DNA of 16,156 bases from UBA5078 sp963977405 (GTDB lineage Bacteria; Pseudomonadota; Gammaproteobacteria; Pseudomonadales; Pseudohongiellaceae): positions 1-16,156 of the forward strand of contig CAXBOY010000070.1 of the NCBI GenBank assembly GCA_963977405.1. The letters run 5' to 3'. Position 1 is the stretch's first letter. Every line of letters starts with the position of its first letter. The notes under the pieces are model-generated. The model worked only from the letters and a program-made list of their open reading frames with translations, made no database searches and was not told the DNA's origin. Below are positions 7,338 to 13,182 of this stretch, piece after piece. Position numbers and translations under genes: made by a program.

Positions 7338-8066
7338 CTAGCAAAGATTGCCAATTTTGCCATCGAGTTGCGCAAGGATTGAGTTAAGTTTCTCACCAGG
7401 GTTCGCAGCCTGGCTGATCGGACGACCAATCACCAGATAATGACTACCTGCCGCAATCGCGTCCACCGGGGTCACGATGCGTTTCTGATCGTTAGCGGCG
7501 TCTCCGGCCGGTCGAATACCCGGAGTGACTAACACGAAGTCCTTACCTAACTGTGCGGAGAGGATTGACGTCTCCGCAGCGGAGCACACCACGCCATCCA
7601 TACCGCAGTCCTGAGACAGTCGTGCAAGCGTAAGCACCTGATCCTCGGGAGAACTGTGCACGCCGACCTCTATTAGGTCAGCTTGCGCCATGCTGGTGAG
7701 GACCGTCACAGCAATCAGTAAGGGCTTGTGGGCACTCTCGTCGACAGCCTCGCGCGCCGCCATCATCATGGCCCGGCCGCCGCTGGCATGCACATTCACC
7801 ATCCAAACCCCTAACTGCGCAGCTGCGGTCACTGCCTTGGCGACCGTGTTGGGGATATCGTGGTACTTAAGGTCTAGAAAGACATCGAAGCCTTGTGAGA
7901 CCAACTCTTCGACAAAACTCGGGCCGCAACGCGTAAACAACTCCTTGCCAATCTTCACTCGACATAGAGAAGGGTCTAACTGTGCCACCAATTGACGCGC
8001 CGTTGGCATATCAGGGAAGTCTAAGGCCACGATAATCCGCTTAGTAACTACGGCTGTATTTGTCAT
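7338..8066 (-). CDS. pyrF: Orotidine 5'-phosphate decarboxylase
   Basis: PyrF removes CO2 from orotidine monophosphate to give UMP, the last step of de novo pyrimidine synthesis, in the cytoplasm. The 242 residues form the usual single TIM barrel. The catalytic motif DLKYHDIPNTV begins at residue 65, with Asp65, Lys67 and Asp70 forming the charged network and Ile71 next to it. The phosphate-binding parts VTPGIRP and VIGRPI are present near the C-terminus. The ATG at 8066 is preceded by GGAG about 9 nt upstream. It follows lapA by 27 bp and is probably co-transcribed. In E. coli the order is lapA-lapB-pyrF; lapB is missing here. Confidence 0.97.
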   Translation of the reverse strand: MTNTAVVTKRIIVALDFPDMPTARQLVAQLDPSLCRVKIGKELFTRCGPSFVEELVSQGFDVFLDLKYHDIPNTVAKAVTAAAQLGVWMVNVHASGGRAMMMAAREAVDESAHKPLLIAVTVLTSMAQADLIEVGVHSSPEDQVLTLARLSQDCGMDGVVCSAAETSILSAQLGKDFVLVTPGIRPAGDAANDQKRIVTPVDAIAAGSHYLVIGRPISQAANPGEKLNSILAQLDGKIGNLC

Positions 8067-8093
8067 CGATTTTGCTCCGTTTTTAATTGGGCC

Positions 8094-8408
8094 CTAGCCC
8101 GCCACTGTAGTCTCTTGTTGTATTTTGTATGTCGCTAAGTCTTGCTGCGCTTTCGACAATTGCGAGCGCAGCCGACGTATCTCTAAACGCAAACGTATAT
8201 TGCGTACCAAACCCACTCCCAGCAGCACGCCGCAGAGCCCACCAATCGCAAAAGCGGAAACGACCCAGACCGCCAAAGGTTGCGGGTTGAGCGTTGCAAA
8301 ACCGAATGACAACGCAATAGGCTCGGGGTTGGCATAAGAGAATACAATGCTGGCGACGAACACGAAGAACATGAAACACCAAGCGATGATGCGCACGAGT
8401 TTAGTCAT
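8094..8408 (-). CDS. lapA: Lipopolysaccharide assembly protein A (LapA/YciS, DUF1049)
   Basis: LapA is a small inner-membrane protein which, together with LapB, takes part in LPS assembly and control of LpxC turnover in E. coli. The 104-residue product has two hydrophobic segments (about 5-25 and 45-68) around the family signature YANPEPIALSFGFATLNPQPL, then a basic, probably coiled-coil tail (RNIRLRLEIRRLRSQLSKAQQDL). AAGGAG precedes ATG 8408 by 9 nt. A second reading frame across the same bases is ignored because this one matches the family throughout. lapA is separated from ihfB by a strong terminator and leads a two-gene unit with pyrF. Confidence 0.92.
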   Translation of the reverse strand: MTKLVRIIAWCFMFFVFVASIVFSYANPEPIALSFGFATLNPQPLAVWVVSAFAIGGLCGVLLGVGLVRNIRLRLEIRRLRSQLSKAQQDLATYKIQQETTVAG

Positions 8409-8450
8409 TTTACCTATCTCCTTGTGGAGAATTTGTTTGAGCGTCGGCCA

Positions 8451-8456
8451 ATTATA
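8451..8456 (-). promoter_or_regulatory. Probable -10 element of lapA-pyrF
   Basis: A perfect TATAAT on the minus strand, 42 nt before the lapA start and just after the ihfB terminator. The -35 would fall in the T-tract of that terminator and is poor. Its position, between a terminator and a gene that needs a new start, supports it. Confidence 0.5.
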
Positions 8457-8469
8457 CGCAGACCGGGCG

Positions 8470-8510
8470 AAAAAAAACGGCGAGACCCTTGCGGGTTCGC
8501 CGTTTTATTT
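8470..8510. terminator. Rho-independent terminator of rpsA-ihfB
   Basis: AAAACGGCGAGACCC (8474-8488) pairs with GGGTTCGCCGTTTT (8493-8506) with one bulged G and a 4-nt loop. On the minus strand it is followed by eight T (8477..8470). The plus strand also has a T-rich tail, so it could work both ways. Confidence 0.92.
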
Positions 8511-8541
8511 TCCGATCTAACATTTAGGGTATGCCCAATGT

Positions 8542-8841
8542 TTAGCTCGGATATGTTTCCAGACTGAGGTTGACGCGATCACGCAACTCCTTACCAGGCT
8601 TAAAATGAGGGACGTACTTGCCACTGAGCGCCACAGGGCTGCCAGTTTTAGGATTACGTCCTACGCGAGGAATTCGGTAGTGTAGTGAAAAACTACCGAA
8701 GCCCCGTATCTCAATACGACCACCTTCCGACAGAACCTGAGACATATATTCAATAATTGCTTTTACTGACAACTCAACATCTTTCGATGATAACTGACTT
8801 TGCTTTCCTGCAATTCGATCAATAAGTTCAGACTTGGTCAT
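8542..8841 (-). CDS. ihfB: Integration host factor subunit beta
   Basis: IhfB pairs with IhfA to form IHF, which bends specific DNA sites by about 160 degrees and shapes promoters, recombination sites and origins. The 99-residue product matches the family from end to end: the N-terminal helices (MTKSELIDRIAGKQ), the core GGRIEIRGFGSFSLHYR at 40-56, and the beta-arm tip VGRNPKTGSPV at 60-70 with Pro64, the residue that intercalates in DNA. The C-terminus keeps VPHFKPGKELRDRVN. AGGA lies 8 nt before ATG 8841. It follows rpsA by 69 bp with no terminator between, the same order as in E. coli (rpsA-ihfB). Confidence 0.97.
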   Translation of the reverse strand: MTKSELIDRIAGKQSQLSSKDVELSVKAIIEYMSQVLSEGGRIEIRGFGSFSLHYRIPRVGRNPKTGSPVALSGKYVPHFKPGKELRDRVNLSLETYPS

Positions 8842-8910
8842 GGCCTATTTCCTGTAAATTACGCTGCGATCTATGACAACACTGCAATTGGATACGAGCA
8901 CCTAAGCAGA

Positions 8911-10587
8911 TTACTTCTTTTCCATCTCTGCTTTAATCAAGTCACCGATTGTAGTCGGTGAAGCCGCACCCGGCTCCTGATTTTTGTGATCTTGAATTGC
9001 AGACTTCTCGTCATCAATTTCGATCGCTTTAATTGACAGGCCAAGGACTCTGCTCTTGCGATCTACACTGATTACTTTAGCTTCTACTTCGTCGCCTTCT
9101 TTCAAGACATTACGTGCGTCTTCAACTTTATCGCGGCTGATTTCGGAAGCACGCAGCACACCTTCAACGCCATCTTTCAGCGCGATGTTTGCAGCTTTCG
9201 CATCAACAGAAGCAACGACACCCTTCACGATGCTGCCCTTCTCGAACTCGCCCAATGCGCTAACGAATGGATCGTCAGACAATTGCTTGATGCCCAGAGA
9301 AATGCGCTCACGCTCGGAGTCGATAGACAGGATAACTGTCTCAATCTCGTCGCCTTTCTTATAAGCACGTACCGCTTCTTCGCCTGGCTCGTCCCAAGAA
9401 ATATCGGACAGATGCACGAGGCCATCGATGTTGCCTTCCAGACCGATGAAGATACCGAAGTCAGTGATGGACTTGATGCTGCCACTGATCTTGTCGCCCT
9501 TCTTGAATGCGTCTGCGAAGCGATCCCATGGATTCTGGTAGCACTGCTTGATACCAAGAGAGATACGACGACGCTCTTCATCGATGTCCAGAATCATGAC
9601 GTCTACAACGTCACCAAGCTGTACGACTTTAGATGGGTGAACGTTCTTGTTCGTCCAATCCATTTCAGAGACGTGTACCAGACCTTCAACGCCCTGCTCC
9701 AGCTCTGCGAAACAACCGTAGTCTGTCAGGTTGGTTACAGTAGCCTTAACGATGGACTTCTCAGGGTAACGCGCTTTGATAGCGACCCATGGATCCTCGC
9801 CCAATTGCTTGAGGCCCAGAGAAACGCGGTTACGCTCACGGTCATACTTCAGAATCTTAACTTGAATCTCGTCGCCAACATTCACGATTTCGCTTGGGTG
9901 CTTGATGCGCTTCCAAGACATATCAGTGATGTGCAACAGGCCGTCTACACCGCCCAAATCTACGAAAGCACCGTAATCAGTCAGGTTCTTAACAACACCC
10001 TTAACAGACATGCCTTCTTGCAACTGCGCTAACAATTCATCGCGCTCTTCAGTGCTGACTGCTTCCAGTACGGCACGACGTGAAACCACCACGTTGTTGC
10101 GTTTCTGATCGAGCTTGATCAGTTTGAATTCTAGCTCTTGGCCTTCCAGGTGAGTCGTGTCGCGGATTGGGCGAACGTCTACCAAAGAACCTGGGAGGAA
10201 GGCACGGATGTTGTTCAAATCAACAGTGAAGCCGCCTTTGACCTTACCGTTAATGACACCCATAACCACTTCATTTTTCTCAAACGCGGCTTCAAGATCC
10301 ATCCACGATTCAGCGCGCTTGGCCTTCTCGCGAGAAAGACGCGTTGCACCAAAACCGTCTTCAACAGATTCTAGTGCTACTTTTACGGAATCACCCACTA
10401 CGAGTGTGAATGAGCCGTCTTCGTCGAAGAATTCGTTGCGTGCAATCACGCCTTCGGACTTCAAACCTGCGTGGACTGTCACCCAATCCGAATCAATCGC
10501 AATAACAACACCTGTGACAATAGCACCAGGTGTCATATCAATATCGTTCAAACTTTCTTCAAATAACTCAGCGAAACTTTCAGTCAT
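8911..10587 (-). CDS. rpsA: 30S ribosomal protein S1
   Basis: S1 binds mRNA on the small ribosomal subunit and helps start translation of structured or weakly primed messages. The protein has 558 residues (E. coli 557) and six S1 RNA-binding repeats, at about 19-85, 105-171, 190-260, 275-347, 362-434 and 449-520. Repeats 3 to 6 carry the strong forms such as LTDYGAFVDLGGVDGLLHITDM and ITDFGIFIGLEGNIDGLVH. The first two are the divergent repeats that dock on the ribosome. AGGA lies about 9 nt before ATG 10587. It follows the cmk part of the fusion gene by 116 bp, with ihfB next, so the cmk-rpsA-ihfB order of most gammaproteobacteria is kept. The 116 bp gap has no clear promoter that I can defend. 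Confidence 0.98.
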   Translation of the reverse strand: MTESFAELFEESLNDIDMTPGAIVTGVVIAIDSDWVTVHAGLKSEGVIARNEFFDEDGSFTLVVGDSVKVALESVEDGFGATRLSREKAKRAESWMDLEAAFEKNEVVMGVINGKVKGGFTVDLNNIRAFLPGSLVDVRPIRDTTHLEGQELEFKLIKLDQKRNNVVVSRRAVLEAVSTEERDELLAQLQEGMSVKGVVKNLTDYGAFVDLGGVDGLLHITDMSWKRIKHPSEIVNVGDEIQVKILKYDRERNRVSLGLKQLGEDPWVAIKARYPEKSIVKATVTNLTDYGCFAELEQGVEGLVHVSEMDWTNKNVHPSKVVQLGDVVDVMILDIDEERRRISLGIKQCYQNPWDRFADAFKKGDKISGSIKSITDFGIFIGLEGNIDGLVHLSDISWDEPGEEAVRAYKKGDEIETVILSIDSERERISLGIKQLSDDPFVSALGEFEKGSIVKGVVASVDAKAANIALKDGVEGVLRASEISRDKVEDARNVLKEGDEVEAKVISVDRKSRVLGLSIKAIEIDDEKSAIQDHKNQEPGAASPTTIGDLIKAEMEKK

Positions 10588-10703
10588 TATTTATCCTGTG
10601 TTTTCATTTCAAACCGCACTCCAGCTAGCGCGGGGTTATTACTAAATACGCTGCAACCGACTTAGGCTGGTGAAATCGGAAACAGCGCCATTAAAACGTT
10701 CGA

Positions 10704-12284
10704 TCAATTATCTGCCGTCAACATGCGTTGACGGACCATTTCGAGGACTGTAGCTACCACTTGTTCGATGCTAAGGTCAGTGGTGTCTACCACTATCGCA
10801 TCATCCGCAGGTTTCAAAGGAGAGGCCGCGCGGTTACTATCGCGCTCATCTCTGGCTTTGATATCCAGAAAAAGGGCGGAGAGATTAACATCAATACCCT
10901 TTGCAATCAACTGCTTATAACGACGATTTGCACGCTCTTGGGGACTAGCTGTCAGAAATACTTTTAGCAATGCGTCGGGGAATACGACCGTTCCCATGTC
11001 ACGACCATCGGCCACCAGACCTGGCGCCTGTCTAAACTGGTGCTGGCGCGCCAATAATGCGGCCCGAACTGCAGGCACTACAGCTACCTCGGACGCTAGA
11101 GCCCCCGCCGCCTCTTGGCGTAGCTCGGTTGAGACTTCGTCTTCACCCAGCCAAACACTGCCATCACTAGCTTCGAAGCGGATATCAATACCCGCCAAGA
11201 GGGCAAGCAAGCCTGATGAGTCATCAGTTGCCACCCCAGCGCGCTGGGCTGCAATGCCCAGTAGGCGGTACAGAGCCCCACTATCTAGATAGTGCCAACC
11301 CAGTAATTGCGCTAGCTGAGCGCTAATAGTGCCCTTGCCCGAGCCACCGGGGCCATCGATAGTCAATACTGGGATTTGTGTCTGCATCGCGCCGTCTTGC
11401 TCTGACTTGAAATACTGTTTTACGAATCTGGCGCGGGCGGCCTTCGCCTTAATAAACGCGCTCTCTAGAAACTCGCCGTCGGCGCTCACTAATGCCTCGC
11501 GCATACGCGCGAGCTCTGTGGTGTAGGCGTCTAAAACTGCTACGGTGGCTGGACCATTGGCCAAGAAAATATCGCGCCACATAATCGGGTCACTGCCCGC
11601 TATTCGCGTGAAGCCCGCGAAACCGCCAGCAGCATAGCGGAAAATATCGTCAGTCAAAGACTGCGCACTTAGGGTGTTTACTAGGGAATAGGCGAGTAAG
11701 TGCGGAAGATGGCTAGTAGAGGCAAGAACAGCATCGTGGTCGCGCACTCCCATACTGCTGACCTGCGCACCTAATCCCTGCCAAAGCGCCTGTACTACGC
11801 TCAGAGCCTGCGCATCAGTCTCTTCCACTGGAGTCAAAATCACCTTGCGATCGGTGTACAGGAGCTCGTTGGAGGCCTCATAACCACTCTGCTCGGAGCC
11901 TGCGATCGGATGTCCCGGCACAAACTTGCTAGGAATCTTGCCGAACACCACACGTAGGTCTTCGATAACACTGCCCTTGACGCTTGCCGCGTCGGTCACG
12001 ATGGTGTGCTCGCTTAAGTTCGGAGCGATTAAACTCAAGATGCGACGCACACTCAATGTGGGCACTGCAATTAGAATAAGATCGGCCTGCGGAACAAGTT
12101 CGCTCAAATCCGTTGACCATGCGTCGATCACCCCCTCTTCTGCTGCTAACTGCAGGGGTTTCGGGTCTCGACCACAGGCGTCAATAGCCTTGCATAAGCC
12201 ACGACTACGCAGACCGCGGGCAACCGAGCCTCCAATAAGACCAAGCCCGACAATAAGGACGCGCATGTCCTTCAGAGCGCTCAT
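10704..12284 (-). CDS. tyrA-cmk: Fused prephenate dehydrogenase (TyrA) and cytidylate kinase (Cmk)
   Basis: One open frame of 526 residues carries two complete enzymes. Residues 1 to about 297 are prephenate/arogenate dehydrogenase, the tyrosine branch: VGLGLIGGS at 12-20 (NAD-binding), VPGHPIAGSEQSG at 122-134, STSHLPH at 189-195 and GGFAGFTRIAGSDPIMWRD near 220-238. Residues 300-526 are cytidylate kinase, which phosphorylates CMP and dCMP: P-loop GPGGSGKGT at 311-319, YLDSGALYR, ADGRDMGTVVFPDA at 425-438 and RDERDSNRAASPL at 478-490. The kinase part starts with its own Met300 and is 227 residues, the length of E. coli Cmk, so almost no linker remains. No ribosome-binding site precedes the Met300 codon (11387). 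In Pseudomonas TyrA is instead fused to AroA, with cmk next; here aroA is missing. The start overlaps the pheA stop by ATGA, indicating coupled translation. Confidence 0.93.
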   Translation of the reverse strand: MSALKDMRVLIVGLGLIGGSVARGLRSRGLCKAIDACGRDPKPLQLAAEEGVIDAWSTDLSELVPQADLILIAVPTLSVRRILSLIAPNLSEHTIVTDAASVKGSVIEDLRVVFGKIPSKFVPGHPIAGSEQSGYEASNELLYTDRKVILTPVEETDAQALSVVQALWQGLGAQVSSMGVRDHDAVLASTSHLPHLLAYSLVNTLSAQSLTDDIFRYAAGGFAGFTRIAGSDPIMWRDIFLANGPATVAVLDAYTTELARMREALVSADGEFLESAFIKAKAARARFVKQYFKSEQDGAMQTQIPVLTIDGPGGSGKGTISAQLAQLLGWHYLDSGALYRLLGIAAQRAGVATDDSSGLLALLAGIDIRFEASDGSVWLGEDEVSTELRQEAAGALASEVAVVPAVRAALLARQHQFRQAPGLVADGRDMGTVVFPDALLKVFLTASPQERANRRYKQLIAKGIDVNLSALFLDIKARDERDSNRAASPLKPADDAIVVDTTDLSIEQVVATVLEMVRQRMLTADN

Positions 12285-13135
12285 GAGCCCACCTTTGCCA
12301 TGGGATAGGACCCTAATTGCTTAATCTTGACGGTCCGCTCCCGGAGCTGCTCGAACACCTGTTGTACTGCGCTGTCGTCAACATGTCCTTCGAAATCGAT
12401 GAAGAACACATAGGCCCATACGCTGTCTCTTGCAGGGCGAGTCTCGATCTTGGTGAGGCTGACTTGAAAGGTGTCGAAGGGTTCTAGTATGCGAAACAGC
12501 GCACCGGGCTTATTCTCGGTATAGACCAAAATGGAGGTTTTATCACGCCCGCTCGGCGCTACCGAATCTTTCGCTAACACTAGGAAACGAGTGCAATTAT
12601 TCTTCTGATCCTGGATGCGCGCATGCAACACCTTTAAAGAGTAGAGTTCTGCAGCACGCAGACCTGCTATCGCTGCAGTATGCGGGTCCACCGAGGCCAG
12701 ACGTGCCGCCTCTGCGTTGCTCGCGACCTCCACCTTTTCTACCTCTGGAAAATGCTCCGCTAGCCAAGCACGGCACTGCGCTAAGGACTGTCGGTGGGAG
12801 ACGATACGCTTAATTGACGCACTCGAAGCACCCTGCTGCACCAAGAAGTTGTGCTCAATGGGAATCACAACTTCCGCGATTATTTGCAAGGAAGTATCGA
12901 TCAGGCAGTCTTGAGTATTATTGACGGCACCTTCAGTCGAGTTCTCAACCGGCACCACGCCAAATTGCGCGTTGCCCGCCTCAATCTCTGCGAATACATC
13001 GTCAATTGTGGCGACGCCGTGCTTTTGCGCATCGACGCCGAAATACTGATCCACGGCCGCATGGGAGAAAGTACCCAGCGGCCCGAGAAAGGCGACGAGC
13101 GCGCCCTTCGGTTTGTTTGGCTTTAAATCAGACAA
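12281..13135 (-). CDS. pheA: Prephenate dehydratase without chorismate mutase domain
   Basis: This enzyme turns prephenate into phenylpyruvate in the phenylalanine branch. The 284 residues start directly at the dehydratase domain: AFLGPLGTFSHAA at 15-27, VPVENSTEGAVNNTQD at 61-76, SHRQSLAQC at 113-121 and NNCTRFLVL at 179-187 with the catalytic Thr182. The ACT regulatory domain follows (about 199-275) with GALF at 211-214 and ETRP at 231-234, which binds phenylalanine for feedback control. The usual gammaproteobacterial P-protein (about 360 residues) has about 95 N-terminal residues of chorismate mutase; these are absent. The start is TTG at 13135. An in-frame stop lies a short way upstream and there is no ATG, and only a weak GAGA precedes it. 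The gene begins 12 nt after the T-tract of the gyrA terminator. Confidence 0.93.
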   Translation of the reverse strand: MSDLKPNKPKGALVAFLGPLGTFSHAAVDQYFGVDAQKHGVATIDDVFAEIEAGNAQFGVVPVENSTEGAVNNTQDCLIDTSLQIIAEVVIPIEHNFLVQQGASSASIKRIVSHRQSLAQCRAWLAEHFPEVEKVEVASNAEAARLASVDPHTAAIAGLRAAELYSLKVLHARIQDQKNNCTRFLVLAKDSVAPSGRDKTSILVYTENKPGALFRILEPFDTFQVSLTKIETRPARDSVWAYVFFIDFEGHVDDSAVQQVFEQLRERTVKIKQLGSYPMAKVGS

Positions 13136-13147
13136 GGCTGTTTCTCG

Positions 13148-13182
13148 AAAAAATGAATGAGCTAGCGAAAGCTAACTCACTC
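13148..13182 (-). terminator. Rho-independent terminator overlapping the gyrA stop
   Basis: On the minus strand GAGTGAGTTAGC (13182..13171) pairs with GCTAGCTCATTC (13166..13155) in a 12-bp stem with two G-U pairs and loop TTTC. After one A come six T (13153..13148). The stem begins in the last gyrA codons and includes its stop. pheA must be transcribed by read-through or from a promoter inside gyrA. Confidence 0.8.

Noticed and set aside
8083..8382. A 99-codon minus-strand frame overlapping lapA
   Set aside because: It covers the same bases in another frame; lapA has the ribosome-binding site and the family signature, this one has neither.
9283..10032. A 249-codon open frame on the plus strand
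   Set aside because: It lies entirely antisense to rpsA, whose six S1 repeats are certain; its length comes from codon bias of the real gene.
13136..13176. A hidden, frameshifted chorismate mutase before pheA
   Set aside because: Only 41 bp separate pheA from gyrA, far too little for a domain of about 95 residues, and gyrA is intact to its normal tail.
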